Of a DNA stretch of 38,491 bases, positions 7,770-16,334 are shown piece by piece; the first letter of the stretch is position 1; every line of letters begins with the position of its first letter. Under the pieces are notes generated by a model. The model saw nothing but the letters and a program-made list of their open reading frames with translations, did not search any database and had not been told where the DNA came from. A program made the translations under genes and the position numbers. This DNA comes from a virus. The stretch is from the IMG/VR virus record IMGVR_UViG_3300037493_000784, positions 1-38,491 of that record; one strand, 5' to 3'.

Positions 7770-8105
7770 ATGACAGTCCTCGTCAAAGTCCTTATCCCTG
7801 CAAAAATTGCAGAATCAACCCAAGTAACCCAATACACGGCTACTGGTGTCACTACCATTATTGACAAGTTTACAGCGACGAACTACAGCGGTAGTGCTGC
7901 CACGATCTCGGTAAACTTGGTAACTGCGTCATACACAGCAGGCAATGACAACTTGATTACCAAGACCAAGACACTCCAGCCGGCAGAGGTCTACACGTTC
8001 CCTGAACTGGTGGGTCAAGTGCTGTCACCGGGTGCATTTATCAGCACGATTGCTGGTACGGCTACCTCGATTAACATTCGTGCCAGTGGGCGTGAGGTCA
8101 GCTAA
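7770..8105 (+). CDS. Small beta-rich virion protein
   Basis: A 111-residue protein built of Thr/Ser/Val-rich strands (VLVKVLIPAKIAES, TTIIDKFTATNYSG, ATSINIRASGREVS), with no membrane helix or signal. An AGGAG ribosome site lies in the 9-bp gap before the ATG. It is coupled by TAATG to the following cupin-like gene. It lies between the needle-like gene and the ejection protein genes, so it is probably a minor structural protein. A specific function cannot be assigned. Confidence 0.55.
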   Translation: MTVLVKVLIPAKIAESTQVTQYTATGVTTIIDKFTATNYSGSAATISVNLVTASYTAGNDNLITKTKTLQPAEVYTFPELVGQVLSPGAFISTIAGTATSINIRASGREVS

Positions 8106-8587
8106 TGCAAGTCACTTATGGGCCTGAATTTTCCCCCTCGCTTAAAATGTGTGGAGAGGTTACATTTCGTGAAGGAATTATGCAACTTCAGGAATATATG
8201 CAAACGTTAGAAAGTACGCTGGAAAATTGTACTTTGCGTCATATTTTTGCCCCTGGTAGCTACGCTCGGGAAATGACAATTCCAAAAGGTACGCTCATAA
8301 TAGGAAAAATTCATAAGCACGCCCACTTAAACATTATTAGTAAAGGAAAAGTTCGCGTTGCTACTGAATTTGGCCCCTTGTATTTTGAAGCGCCGCATAC
8401 GTTTGTTTCGGAAGTGGGAACAAAACGTGCGGTATATGCGTTAGAGGATACGATATGGACGACAATCCATGTAACTGAAGAAACTGATCTTGTAAAGATT
8501 GAAGATTATGTTATAGCTAAAAGCTACGAAGAACTTGAAGCACTTGGGCTATCTCCAAGAATGCAAATTAAAGGAGAAATATTATGA
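8105..8587 (+). CDS. Cupin-like beta-barrel protein
   Basis: A 160-residue protein. After a helical stretch (residues 25-45), residues 58-125 form a cupin-like barrel: IPKGTLIIGKIH, H70-K-H72-A-H74-L, a turn with GKVRVATEFGP, then APHTFVSEVGTKRAVYALED and H122. The His cluster is the usual cupin metal-site pattern. Similar cupin proteins occur among virion genes of other podoviruses, and their role is unknown. The gene is clearly more AT-rich (many AAA, ATT, GAA codons) than both neighbours, so it may have been acquired separately. It overlaps the ejection protein start by 4 bp. Confidence 0.65.
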   Translation: MQVTYGPEFSPSLKMCGEVTFREGIMQLQEYMQTLESTLENCTLRHIFAPGSYAREMTIPKGTLIIGKIHKHAHLNIISKGKVRVATEFGPLYFEAPHTFVSEVGTKRAVYALEDTIWTTIHVTEETDLVKIEDYVIAKSYEELEALGLSPRMQIKGEIL

Positions 8588-9660
8588 CTTGGGGATATAT
8601 AGCAACCGCTGGTGCTGCAGTTATTGGCGGTGCTATTGCGTCTAGTGGAGCACGATCCGCTGCATCTACACAAGCAGATGCTTCCCGACAAGCCGCAGAT
8701 GTTCAAGCGCAGTCTAGTAAGGAAGCACTTGCTTTACAGCGGCAAATGTACGACGAGCAAAAGGCGTTACAGGAACCATATCGTCAAGCTGGCTTGACTG
8801 CCCAAAATCGTTTAATGACATTGCTAGGTCTTGGTGGCGATCCACAGGCTCAAGCAAGGTTAGACGCTGACAAAGCTGGAAAAATACCAATCGGTGGGTT
8901 TTTGGGTAGTATGACTCCAGATATGCTTTTGCGCGGGGGGAAATCATTAAGCGAGTTGGCTGGTGCTCCTAAAGCGCCTCTTGCTGGTGGAGATATGACC
9001 TCTCCAGATTATGGTTTAGCCAATCGAGAGTTTTCAATGGCTGGGTTTGATCCCAACTCGTTGATGAAGAATTTCAGCGCATCTGATTTTCAACAAGACC
9101 CCGGTTACGCTTTCCGTCTGTCCGAGGGGTTGAAGGGTCTGGATCGCAGTGCTGCTGCTCGTGGTGGCCTGATCTCTGGTGGTGCTCTTAAAGCTGCTAC
9201 ACAGTATGGTCAAGAGATGGGTTCGCAGGAATACCAGAATGCGTTTAATCGCTTTCAAGCAGGTCGCGCTACACAAGGTCAAGAGTATGGCAATGCGTTT
9301 AATCGGTTTCAAACCAATCGAACTAATATGCTTCAGCCCCTTGGTAACTTGATGGCATCTGGTCAGAATGCAGCCAGCAACCAAGGCGCTGCCGCTGGTT
9401 CTTACGGATCGTCTGGTGCAAATCTGATGACAGGTGCTGGTCAGGCAATGGCTGGGGGTATTACAGGTGCTGGTCAAGCAACTGCTGCTGGTCAATTAGG
9501 GTTTGGCAATACGATCAGTAATGCGCTTAACACGGGTGCAAGTGCATATCAGAACCAGCAAAACTTTAATCGTTACTTGGCTTCTCAGCAACCGTCTTAT
9601 GGATATATGCCTTCCAATGTTGATACAACAATACCCATGCAACCCGGTGGAGGTTATTAA
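8584..9660 (+). CDS. DNA ejection/transfer protein (gp7/gp14-like position)
   Basis: A 358-residue Ala/Gly/Gln-rich protein. The N-terminus (GYIATAGAAVIGGAIASSGA, residues 4-23) is a Gly/Ala hydrophobic segment. Next comes an amphipathic Gln-rich helix (30-70) ending YDEQKALQEPYRQAG, a pattern shared by many phage internal or DNA-transfer proteins. The middle holds two copies of a QEYxNAFNRFQ repeat (about residues 218-240). The C-terminal third is flexible Gly/Ala/Ser. In P22-like phages three such proteins (gp7, gp20, gp16) leave the head with DNA and build a channel through the envelope. Equivalence is by gene order and composition. Confidence 0.7.
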   Translation: MTWGYIATAGAAVIGGAIASSGARSAASTQADASRQAADVQAQSSKEALALQRQMYDEQKALQEPYRQAGLTAQNRLMTLLGLGGDPQAQARLDADKAGKIPIGGFLGSMTPDMLLRGGKSLSELAGAPKAPLAGGDMTSPDYGLANREFSMAGFDPNSLMKNFSASDFQQDPGYAFRLSEGLKGLDRSAAARGGLISGGALKAATQYGQEMGSQEYQNAFNRFQAGRATQGQEYGNAFNRFQTNRTNMLQPLGNLMASGQNAASNQGAAAGSYGSSGANLMTGAGQAMAGGITGAGQATAAGQLGFGNTISNALNTGASAYQNQQNFNRYLASQQPSYGYMPSNVDTTIPMQPGGGY

Positions 9661-9662
9661 TC

Positions 9663-11009
9663 ATGGCTGATCTTAATTCTCTAATAGCTCAGGGTGTCCA
9701 GTTCAAAGCACCTACCGATCCTTTTGCTCAGTATGCTCAGATGCAGCAGATGCAGCAGGGTCAACAGGCTAACCAGTTGAACCAAATGAAGATGCAAGAG
9801 TATCAACGCGGCATGGAGGAAACCAACGCCCTTCGTCGCCTTGATCCATCCTCACCAACGTATCTTCAAGATGTAACAAGGATCAGTCCTGAAAAGGGAT
9901 TTGCCTTCGGTAAGCTGAAACAAGAAGCTAAAACCGCAGGCACTGAGGGGCAGATTAAGGATACGAAGTTAATAGCTGATAAGCTGGCACTTCTTCCCGA
10001 TGCGTACCGTATGGCAGACACCCCCGAGGCGTATTTGCAATTGCATAAATCTGTTCACTCAGACCCTGTGCTTGGCCCTTGGCTTAATAGCATGGGTGCA
10101 ACACCGGAAAAGGGTATGGCTACATTGCAGGAAGCCGTGCAAACTGGAAAATTTAATGATTTGCGTATGAAGTCAATGCAGAGTGTTAGTCAGTTGCTTG
10201 ACAGCATGAAACCATTAACAGTAGCTGCTGGTAGCTCTGTGTACAACCCACAAGCAGGAACCTTTACCCAAGCACCGCGATCGGAGCAATTGAAGACTCC
10301 TGCTGAAGAAGCCCAAGCAATTCGATTGGCACAAGCTAGTCGTGCTCCCGGTGCAACCGTTATCCTGCCAGCGCAGGAAAAAGCGTTTGAAGCTGAGTTG
10401 GGTAAGGGCCAATCGCAAAAGATTCTTACAAGTAAGACTGCTGCCGAAGATGCTGCACAGATTCTTCAAACCAACGATGTTGGTCGATCACTTCTCAAGT
10501 CTGGTGCTATTACAGGCACTGGTGCTAACTTCTTTGTTGGTCTTAACAATGCACTCAAACAAGGTGGAGTTGACTTCGGGTATGCAGATGCTGCCGCAAA
10601 TTCACAAGCGTACGGTGCAGCAATGGCTGCAAACACTGGTAAGTTAATTAAGCAGTTTGGTGCTGGAACTGGTATATCGGATGCTGACCGTGCCTATGCG
10701 ACAAAAGCTGCCGCTGGTGAAATCTCAATGACTGAGAATGCGATTCGTAAAGTTTTGGATATTAATGATCGTGCTGCACGCAGCATAATCCAAAGACATA
10801 ATCAGTCCGTCAAAGGTATTAAGACAAACATTCCACTGGATGTTGAAGTACCGACAAGTGGTGCGCCTTCACAACCAGCCGAGAATGCGATTCCCACCAG
10901 TCGATCAGCACCCCCCAAACCCGCTGCACGCACTGTAACGCGCACGGGTACACTTGGTGGTCGCCAAGTTATCCAATATAGTGATGGAAGTGTTGAATAT
11001 GCCAATTGA
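9663..11009 (+). CDS. Internal virion/ejection protein (gp20-like position)
   Basis: A 448-residue protein with a Gln/Met-rich N-terminal coiled coil (residues 20-60, AQMQQMQQGQQANQLNQMKM) and a helical body. A central hydrophobic Gly/Ala patch (about 275-335) includes SGAITGTGANFFVGLNNA. The C-terminus is Pro/Ala/Arg-rich with GGRQVIQYSDGSVEYAN, a short tail often found at the end of phage ejection proteins. It is separated by 3 bp from the previous gene and overlaps the next by 11 bp. Probably the second of three proteins injected with DNA. Sequence-level homology to P22 gp20 cannot be judged by eye. Confidence 0.65.
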   Translation: MADLNSLIAQGVQFKAPTDPFAQYAQMQQMQQGQQANQLNQMKMQEYQRGMEETNALRRLDPSSPTYLQDVTRISPEKGFAFGKLKQEAKTAGTEGQIKDTKLIADKLALLPDAYRMADTPEAYLQLHKSVHSDPVLGPWLNSMGATPEKGMATLQEAVQTGKFNDLRMKSMQSVSQLLDSMKPLTVAAGSSVYNPQAGTFTQAPRSEQLKTPAEEAQAIRLAQASRAPGATVILPAQEKAFEAELGKGQSQKILTSKTAAEDAAQILQTNDVGRSLLKSGAITGTGANFFVGLNNALKQGGVDFGYADAAANSQAYGAAMAANTGKLIKQFGAGTGISDADRAYATKAAAGEISMTENAIRKVLDINDRAARSIIQRHNQSVKGIKTNIPLDVEVPTSGAPSQPAENAIPTSRSAPPKPAARTVTRTGTLGGRQVIQYSDGSVEYAN

Positions 11010-13413
11010 TACCGCCAAAATCCAATGGGATACTCCCACTATTGACCCGTCAACGGTTCAGTGGGATGCCCCTCAATCGTCACCCATCCCAACGGGAGTT
11101 GCCCCCACTCGACAAGCTCCGGGGTTTATGACAAGGTTGGGACGTGGTGTGGCATCATTGGCAGACGTTACGCTTGGTGGTGTATTACCAGCAATTGCTC
11201 AACAGGTTGCGTACCCATTAGCACGCATGGGTCGCACACCCGAGGAAGCACAAGCTGCCACTCAGCGTGTTGTCGGTGCAGTCGATCAACCATTCGGTAA
11301 AGCATTTGGTGTTGCTGATACACCCGAGTATCAACAAGAGAGTGGTCGTCAATTATTAGACTTCATTGGGCAAAACTTTCAAAAGGGTTCTAAATGGATT
11401 TCTGATAAGACAGGTCTTCCTCAATCCGATGTTGAAAGTTATCTTGGAACTGCTGCCATTGCATCACCCGTTGTAGCGCCCAAAGTATCCCGTGCCGTTC
11501 AATCAGCAATTGCACCATCTATGGAAAAAGCAGTTGTTGGCACAAAAATGTCACTTGAGCCACGAACACAAGCTCGACTTGAGAAACTATCCGCAGAGGA
11601 CTATGCGAGAGGGCCACAGATAGATGCCGTTGCTGAAGCGCAGCGACTCAAACTTGCAATGAAGCCTACCGATATTCAATCGACAACAGGCCCAAGACTA
11701 ATGGAGAGCATGGCTGGTGAAAAGGGTGTCGATGCCATTACAGCGTTTAATAAAAATCGCATTCGTGAGATTGCCGTTAATGAACTTGGACTCCCACCCA
11801 CCGCACAACTTAATGGTGAAACAGCATTTAAGCAAGCACGGGTTCAATTAGAAAAACCATACAGGGAAGTTGGAAATCTGCCTATACAGCAAGCAGATGA
11901 TGCAATGATCCAACGGCTTGAGAATATTCGCAGCGATTTAGATGTTATCGGTGCAAAGGAATACGCACCCGCAATAAGCAAAATCGTGGACGATGCGATT
12001 GCAAAAACTCAAACTGGTTTAACTGGTAAAGAGTTGTTAAAGAATGTCAGCGTTCTTCGTGAACGGGCACGCAAAACATACAACAATAAAGCTGCCACAA
12101 CTGAGGCATTGGATGTTGCGGATACAAATTTCAGAATAGCGACAGAGTTGGAATCACTAATTGACAACAGCATATCCAATCCAAAGTTACTTGAGCAATA
12201 TCGTGACGCACGACAGAAAATGGCCCGTACTTATGCGTACGAGGGGGCTACGGATTTCAACACAGGCATGGTCGATGCCAGCAAGTTGGCACGCATTACA
12301 TCTAAAAATAATGCCTTGACTGGTGATATTGCTTCGTTGGGTAAAATTGCTGGGAATTTCCCTGAGCGATTTACAACAGTTGCATCAACCCCTTGGTCAA
12401 AAGCTGCCGCACTCGGTAGAACAGGTCTTGCCGGGTCGCTTGGTGGATTAGCAGGGTACGCACTAGGTGGAGATTATGCAAGTGCTGCCATTGGATCGGT
12501 GTTGGGGGCTGGTGCGGGTAGAGTTGGTCAATCTGCTGCTGCTCGACAGGTGGCATCACCCGGTTATCAGGCTGGGTTGCAATTGCGTGATATGCGGATT
12601 CCAGTCAACCAGTTGGCTGCATCCATGCGCCCTGTGGAACCAAGTGTTACAACCAACAGTTTGGTTCCTTACGAAGCGCCCACTGAAGTGTTGATGCCGG
12701 GACAAGGTACTCAGTTTCAAAACTTCACAATGCAAGGTGAACCCACATTCGGTGCAGCCCCCACACCCTATGCTCAACGCTCAATTACCAACGAAGTGCC
12801 AAAACAGGTATATCAAGCACAGAAAAATGCGGAATTGGCACAAGAGTTTCGTGCCGCTGCTGAACGGAAACCAATGGGTCGAGAGCTTCAGTTTGATCTC
12901 GATCCAGTCACAGGTAGGTTAGTTCCGACAAGTGCTGGTGTCCGTGGTGCAACTCCCGAGGTGTTTCAAGCCGATACAGGCGCATCACTCAAGTCGGCTA
13001 CCGACAAGGTTGCAGCAGGCCAACAGTTCGCAATGTCAGCAGCAGAGAAAGTTGCATGGGATAAGACCCGTGTCGATCTGGCATCGGTTGCACCCGAGTA
13101 CAAGTCACTGACACCCAAGCAACTGTCTGTCAAGATGATGGATCGCCAATGGGTTGCTGACACCATTTCAAAGATTCAGGAGAAAATTGCTGCATTTGAT
13201 GAGATTGGTAAACGTGCTCAAGGCGCAGACGCTATTCGTGCAGCAGTTGTGGCCCGTGACAAATTGGCAGACACATTGATGACATTGGAAGAAACATTGC
13301 GCCCACCTCGTCCAGTGTCGGGAACTACTCAAGGGCCAAAGACACGCGATTTCATTCGCAATCAGTTAAACCCTTCAGCAGTTAATCCATCAACCAACGC
13401 ACTTGCGCCATAG
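10999..13413 (+). CDS. Large internal virion/ejection protein (gp16-like position)
   Basis: An 804-residue protein. ATG 10999 was chosen because GGAAG at 10986-10990 fits it; longer upstream frames would overlap the previous gene by 56 bp. It starts with two copies of an IQWDTPTID/VQWDAPQS repeat, then an amphipathic membrane-like stretch (about 45-75). A block with FIGQNFQKGSKWISDKTG (about 120-140) is common to large phage internal proteins. The middle is long and helical. A Gly/Ala-rich hydrophobic segment (about 475-510, GLAGSLGGLAGYALGGDYAS) could insert in a membrane. The rest is helical with a Pro-rich tail. It closes the ejection protein trio; no lysozyme or peptidase motif was found. 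Confidence 0.65.
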   Translation: MPIDTAKIQWDTPTIDPSTVQWDAPQSSPIPTGVAPTRQAPGFMTRLGRGVASLADVTLGGVLPAIAQQVAYPLARMGRTPEEAQAATQRVVGAVDQPFGKAFGVADTPEYQQESGRQLLDFIGQNFQKGSKWISDKTGLPQSDVESYLGTAAIASPVVAPKVSRAVQSAIAPSMEKAVVGTKMSLEPRTQARLEKLSAEDYARGPQIDAVAEAQRLKLAMKPTDIQSTTGPRLMESMAGEKGVDAITAFNKNRIREIAVNELGLPPTAQLNGETAFKQARVQLEKPYREVGNLPIQQADDAMIQRLENIRSDLDVIGAKEYAPAISKIVDDAIAKTQTGLTGKELLKNVSVLRERARKTYNNKAATTEALDVADTNFRIATELESLIDNSISNPKLLEQYRDARQKMARTYAYEGATDFNTGMVDASKLARITSKNNALTGDIASLGKIAGNFPERFTTVASTPWSKAAALGRTGLAGSLGGLAGYALGGDYASAAIGSVLGAGAGRVGQSAAARQVASPGYQAGLQLRDMRIPVNQLAASMRPVEPSVTTNSLVPYEAPTEVLMPGQGTQFQNFTMQGEPTFGAAPTPYAQRSITNEVPKQVYQAQKNAELAQEFRAAAERKPMGRELQFDLDPVTGRLVPTSAGVRGATPEVFQADTGASLKSATDKVAAGQQFAMSAAEKVAWDKTRVDLASVAPEYKSLTPKQLSVKMMDRQWVADTISKIQEKIAAFDEIGKRAQGADAIRAAVVARDKLADTLMTLEETLRPPRPVSGTTQGPKTRDFIRNQLNPSAVNPSTNALAP

Positions 13414-13451
13414 TGGTCTAAAATGACGAAACTCATTAATTGACCCACATC

Positions 13452-13700
13452 ATGACCCCAGATGAACGTGCCGAATTTGCCGCAGAAATAGCGGCTGCAA
13501 TCCGAATCCGAAGTACCGACACAGGGCTATCAGAGGAAGAACAGCGGTGGGTTCGTCTGGCAATTCAGGCAGAGGTTCAACGCATTGAGTTTAGAAAAAC
13601 CGTAATCGAAAAGACCCTACTCAGTCTAATTTGGGCTGGTATGGTGGGTCTCGGTTACATCATCTTGGGGTGGGCTACAAATCATGGTTACAAACCTTAA
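13452..13700 (+). CDS. Single-span membrane protein, lysis cassette
   Basis: An 82-residue protein. Residues 1-55 are charged and helical (EERAEFAAEIAAAI type, then LSEEEQRWVRLAIQ). A single hydrophobic segment lies near the C-terminus (about 57-75, LSLIWAGMVGLGYIILGWA), followed by a short polar tail. It overlaps the lysozyme gene by 17 bp and precedes it. The topology resembles small phage proteins found beside lysozymes and could be a holin accessory, antiholin or pinholin. A TTG codon at 13440 is an alternative start; neither start has a clear ribosome site. Confidence 0.6.
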   Translation: MTPDERAEFAAEIAAAIRIRSTDTGLSEEEQRWVRLAIQAEVQRIEFRKTVIEKTLLSLIWAGMVGLGYIILGWATNHGYKP

Positions 13701-14109
13701 CGAGCAACTCAGGCGCGACGAGGGTGAAGTCTTATCGGCTTATCCTGACAGCCTTGGCTACCTCACCATCGGGGTTGGACGCTTGATTGACAAGCGCCGT
13801 AACGGTGGCATCACCCCAGATGAATCGGCTTATTTGCTCAACAATGACATTCAGCGTAAGACGGTGGAAGTATTCGCAGCCCTACCGTGGGTCAAAGACT
13901 TAGATCAGATCAGGCTCAACGTCTTAATTAATATGGCGTTTCAAATGGGCACAGAGGGTCTACTGGCCTTCAAAAACACTCTCGCTCTGATCCAAGGTGG
14001 CAACTACGACAAAGCCGCAGAAAACATGATTCTCAGTAAATGGCACAGTCAGACACCCGCACGATGTGAACGCCTAGCCAAGCAGATGCGTACCGGAGTT
14101 TGGCAATAA
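13684..14109 (+). CDS. Endolysin, T4-type lysozyme (GH24)
   Basis: A 141-residue muramidase. The catalytic triad is visible as E13 (RRDEG), D22 (AYPDSLG) and T28 (YLTIGVG), matching E11, D20 and T26 of T4 lysozyme. Residues 43-60 (ITPDESAYLLNNDIQ) and NVLINMAFQMG (about 79-89) also follow the family. The ending SKWHSQTPARCERLAKQMRTGVW is the usual substrate-cleft helix. It hydrolyses the MurNAc-GlcNAc bond of peptidoglycan. There is no signal peptide or anchor, so it depends on a holin, which the genes on both sides could supply. It is somewhat shorter than T4 lysozyme (164). Confidence 0.93.
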   Translation: MVTNLNEQLRRDEGEVLSAYPDSLGYLTIGVGRLIDKRRNGGITPDESAYLLNNDIQRKTVEVFAALPWVKDLDQIRLNVLINMAFQMGTEGLLAFKNTLALIQGGNYDKAAENMILSKWHSQTPARCERLAKQMRTGVWQ

Positions 14110-14624
14110 TGGATTGGCTGGCTACCCTCAAGTCAGTGGCCCCAACGGTTGCCGCAGCCCTGTTCGGGCCTCTCGGTGCAGTCGCCGTGGCATCTGTTGG
14201 GGAATTGTTGGGGTTATCTAGCGCCACCAAGGACAAGATCAGCGAGATTATCCAAGCAGGCCAAATGACACCTGACCAAATCGGCAAGCTGAAAGAACTC
14301 GAACTGGAGTACCAGAACAATGAGAAAGAACGTGGGTTTAAGTACGCTGAACTCAGCTTCAAAGACCGTGACTCAGCACGCACAGCCAACGTGTCAGGAG
14401 GTACTCAGAAGCCCTTGTTCTGGTTAAGCCTGCTACTGCTATCCATCACCCTTGGCACAGAGTGTATGGTGCTGTTTAAGGGTTATCCCGAGGGTACTGA
14501 CCCATTGGTTGTGGGTCGTGTACTGGGGTTGATGGATGCCGTTGCCATGCTCGTCCTTAGTTACTGGTACGGCACGACAAACGGATCGGCTATCAAGAAC
14601 GAACTACTCGTTGCGAAGACCTGA
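14109..14624 (+). CDS. Holin, three-TM type (GTA_holin_3TM-like)
   Basis: A 171-residue membrane protein. ATG 14109 overlaps the lysozyme stop (TAATG), and GGAG at 14094-14097 precedes it. Hydrophobic segments are at about 9-33 (Ala/Gly-rich), 102-123 (LFWLSLLLLSITLGTE) and 134-155 (GLMDAVAMLVLSYWYG). They are separated by a long charged helix (40-90) containing FKDRDSAR, which is typical of this holin family described from gene transfer agents and many phages. It would open the inner membrane for the lysozyme. Its last 21 bases overlap the convergent leftward gene. No spanin pair was recognised. Confidence 0.75.
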   Translation: MDWLATLKSVAPTVAAALFGPLGAVAVASVGELLGLSSATKDKISEIIQAGQMTPDQIGKLKELELEYQNNEKERGFKYAELSFKDRDSARTANVSGGTQKPLFWLSLLLLSITLGTECMVLFKGYPEGTDPLVVGRVLGLMDAVAMLVLSYWYGTTNGSAIKNELLVAKT

Positions 14625-14900
14625 CCGGGCTTCCAAGCACTCAATCAGCTTGTCGAGGTAGTGGCGTGCTTTCTGCACATCCTTGAGTCCATCCTTGTCC
14701 TTGTACCGGGCAATGTACTTGATGACGTTGCCCCGCAGGAAGCCTTCAAACTGTTCTGGACTCATCCATGACTCCATTGCATCCCAAGGCTGCACCTTCT
14801 TGCTTTTGTAGTGCTCACCGCCAACTTGGTAGCTACTGGCTAGGGGTTTATCCAGCGTCGAGGGGGAGTTTACTGGGTAGCGGATAATTTCTTCACTCAT
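14604..14900 (-). CDS. DUF3310 family protein
   Basis: A 98-residue protein. After a short N-terminal tail it has HYKSKKVQPWDAMESW (residues 31-46), FLRGNVIKYIARYKDKDG (55-72) and AR-HYLDKLIE near the end. This is the DUF3310 (SaV-like) domain common in phages and sometimes loosely called a nucleotide kinase; no P-loop is present, so that name is not supported. AAGGA lies 7 bases before the start. It is the last gene of the long leftward operon, and its 3' end overlaps the convergent holin gene by 21 bp. The molecular function is unknown. Confidence 0.88.
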   Translation of the reverse strand: MSEEIIRYPVNSPSTLDKPLASSYQVGGEHYKSKKVQPWDAMESWMSPEQFEGFLRGNVIKYIARYKDKDGLKDVQKARHYLDKLIECLEARSGLRNE

Positions 14901-15367
14901 GTTGGTTCCTTGGTTAATTGAATATCATGTGAACGGGGTTTCCCATTCAGTATTTTGTGTAGCCGTTTTTCCGTCAGACGGTGGCAGTGGATCATGGTTC
15001 TGGCTGGCAGCGACTCCAGCACCATTGCATAGTCTTCCAAAATAGCCCGCACCGCTTGAATTCCAGCGCCATCCAATCGGATAGGCTTACCTGCAAAGCT
15101 ACGCTGTCCAGCCTCTGCCAAGGCTCTCATGGCATCAAACAGCAAGTTGTTGGTATCCTCTACCCGTCCACCTTCAATTAGCGTTTCCATCAGGTTTACG
15201 GCATCCGAGCACACTGCCCAATCATCCCGTGTCGGCTCGTCTGAAGTCTCCAGTGCAGATAGACCGCTCCACATCCTTGTAAGCTGATGTCTGCGTTGCT
15301 TCTCATTCATGGGTTCTGTGGGGCTGGCAAGCATAGCGTCCAACATGGTGTACGTTTCTTTTTTCAT
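14897..15367 (-). CDS. Conserved phage protein of unknown function
   Basis: A 156-residue, mostly helical, soluble protein. A recognisable block at residues 30-75 (RMWSGLSALETSDEPTRDDW, then DAVNLMETLIEGG) resembles hypothetical proteins of other proteobacterial phages. The C-terminus has HCHRLTEKRLHKIL, a basic segment. It is joined to its neighbours by 4-bp ATGA overlaps on both sides. No enzymatic motif or membrane segment is seen, and no function is proposed. Confidence 0.72.
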   Translation of the reverse strand: MKKETYTMLDAMLASPTEPMNEKQRRHQLTRMWSGLSALETSDEPTRDDWAVCSDAVNLMETLIEGGRVEDTNNLLFDAMRALAEAGQRSFAGKPIRLDGAGIQAVRAILEDYAMVLESLPARTMIHCHRLTEKRLHKILNGKPRSHDIQLTKEPT

Positions 15368-15570
15368 GGCTTCTTAAATGTTGGTAAGGGAAACCAGTGG
15401 TCGAAGAACTTGTCGTCTTTGCTGCACTGTCCTCTTTGGGCGACGCCTGAGCGCTTGTTAATCAACCACATACTTACCCCTCGTGGGGTGTTCGCATCAA
15501 TCGGTATCCAGTGGCAGTCGGGTGCCACCGCAGCAGCGCCATCGGCTGTAATCTTGTGTTCAGTTGTCAT
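15364..15570 (-). CDS. Small phage protein, WxPID...TPRG type
   Basis: A 68-residue protein with DCHWIPIDANTPRGVSMWLIN (residues 18-38) followed by GVAQRG. This pattern recurs in small early proteins of many phages, where Trp, Pro and the TPxG turn introduce a short beta sheet. It ends HWFPLPTF. It is coupled by ATGA overlaps to both neighbours. Function unknown. Confidence 0.68.
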   Translation of the reverse strand: MTTEHKITADGAAAVAPDCHWIPIDANTPRGVSMWLINKRSGVAQRGQCSKDDKFFDHWFPLPTFKKP

Positions 15571-15821
15571 GTCTCGTCCTTTACGTCACCCCAGTCACCT
15601 ATAAGCGCACCGTACGGCATCACATCCACCTCTCTTCTAATTTGGGCTATGGTGTGGTTTCGCCCCATCCGGTACGCATTTTCAATTGCTTTCTGAACAT
15701 CCTCAGTCCAATGCTTCTCGGGTATGCTCCAAACGTTCCAGCCGTTGATGTACGGGGCAACCACCTTCTTGCCACTATCGCCCTTGCGTCTCACAACGCT
15801 TAGTTTTACTTCAAAGTTCAT
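15567..15821 (-). CDS. Small hypothetical protein
   Basis: An 84-residue protein. The N-terminal half is beta-rich and basic (VKLSVVRRKGDSGKKVV), and the C-terminal half is helical (WTEDVQKAIENAYRMGRNHTIAQIRREVD, residues 38-66). No known motif was recognised. It is coupled by ATGA overlaps to the CxxC gene upstream and to the next gene downstream. Confidence 0.62.
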   Translation of the reverse strand: MNFEVKLSVVRRKGDSGKKVVAPYINGWNVWSIPEKHWTEDVQKAIENAYRMGRNHTIAQIRREVDVMPYGALIGDWGDVKDET

Positions 15822-15988
15822 AATATTTTGTTCCCGTAGTCATCGAATGTTCGTGGTGGTGTGCAAGTGTGGATGCTTGACACAAGCCCAAGGCGCTTAC
15901 CGCAGCGTTGGCAGAAATTGCGTTCAAACAAATGCGGGAAACGCTCATGGCACATCTCCAGTAGCTGCTTGTCTGTAATTACTTTCAT
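15818..15988 (-). CDS. Small CxxC zinc-finger-like protein
   Basis: A 56-residue protein. It has an N-terminal helix (ITDKQLLEMCHERFPHLF) followed by C26-Q-R-C29-G-K and, twelve residues later, H40-T-C42. These could form one compact zinc site. A strong AGGAAAG ribosome site precedes the ATG at 15988. Both ends overlap neighbours by 4 bp in the ATGA form, which is good evidence that it is translated. It may be a small zinc-ribbon regulator; no target is known. Confidence 0.7.
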   Translation of the reverse strand: MKVITDKQLLEMCHERFPHLFERNFCQRCGKRLGLVSSIHTCTPPRTFDDYGNKIL

Positions 15989-16092
15989 TTAACTTTCCTG
16001 TTATGTGCTCGCATAAACACGTTGCGAAACCACAGATTAGCGTTGGGAAATGTCCAGCACCAGAACTGCTTACGAAATTTACGTTGTTTCAT
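15985..16092 (-). CDS. 35-residue basic aromatic peptide
   Basis: A 35-codon frame starting MKQRKFRKQFWCWTFPNA. It is rich in Lys/Arg and aromatic residues (five Phe, three Trp). A near-perfect GGAGAGGAA ribosome site lies just upstream of the ATG at 16092. It has ATGA overlaps with the gene before and the gene after. Those three facts make it a likely real gene despite its size. Function unknown; the composition suggests nucleic-acid or membrane binding. Confidence 0.55.
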   Translation of the reverse strand: MKQRKFRKQFWCWTFPNANLWFRNVFMRAHNRKVK

Positions 16093-16334
16093 GAGTTCCT
16101 CTCCTTCAGCTTGGCTTCAATGGCTTGAAAAAAATCAAACGGCGTGTGGTCTTCCCAGAAGTCACCGTTTTTCTCAATCTCGTTTACCTCTACAAGTGTC
16201 AACCCAACCCACTCGCGCTTTGGTCGAATAGTGACGCTGGTGATTTCATGTGTGCCCTGCACCAGCGCGGCCACGTACTTGGCAATCTGCTCTGGCACTT
16301 GCGCCAGCTTCAGTGCTTCATGTTCTCTAGTCAT
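16089..16334 (-). CDS. REWVGLT-repeat family protein, copy 1
   Basis: An 81-residue protein beginning MTREHEALKLAQ, with KREWVGLTLVEVNEIE in the middle and AIEAKLKERNS at the end. All three blocks recur in the genes at 16327-16713 and 16900-17154, so this is one member of a tandem paralogue set. In this copy the Asp-Glu after GLT has become Leu-Val and the ending is diverged. It overlaps the next upstream gene by 8 bp. Function unknown. Proteins with the REWVGLTDE motif are common in uncharacterised proteobacterial phages. Confidence 0.7.
   Translation of the reverse strand: MTREHEALKLAQVPEQIAKYVAALVQGTHEITSVTIRPKREWVGLTLVEVNEIEKNGDFWEDHTPFDFFQAIEAKLKERNS

Noticed and set aside
10954-10998. 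Longer N-terminus of the large ejection protein
   Set aside because: It would overlap the preceding gene by 56 bp and lacks a ribosome site, while ATG 10999 has GGAAG at the right distance.
14604-14624. Intrinsic terminator at the convergent late/early ends
   Set aside because: No stem-loop with a U tract could be found around the overlapping stop codons; transcripts probably overlap here or end by another mechanism.
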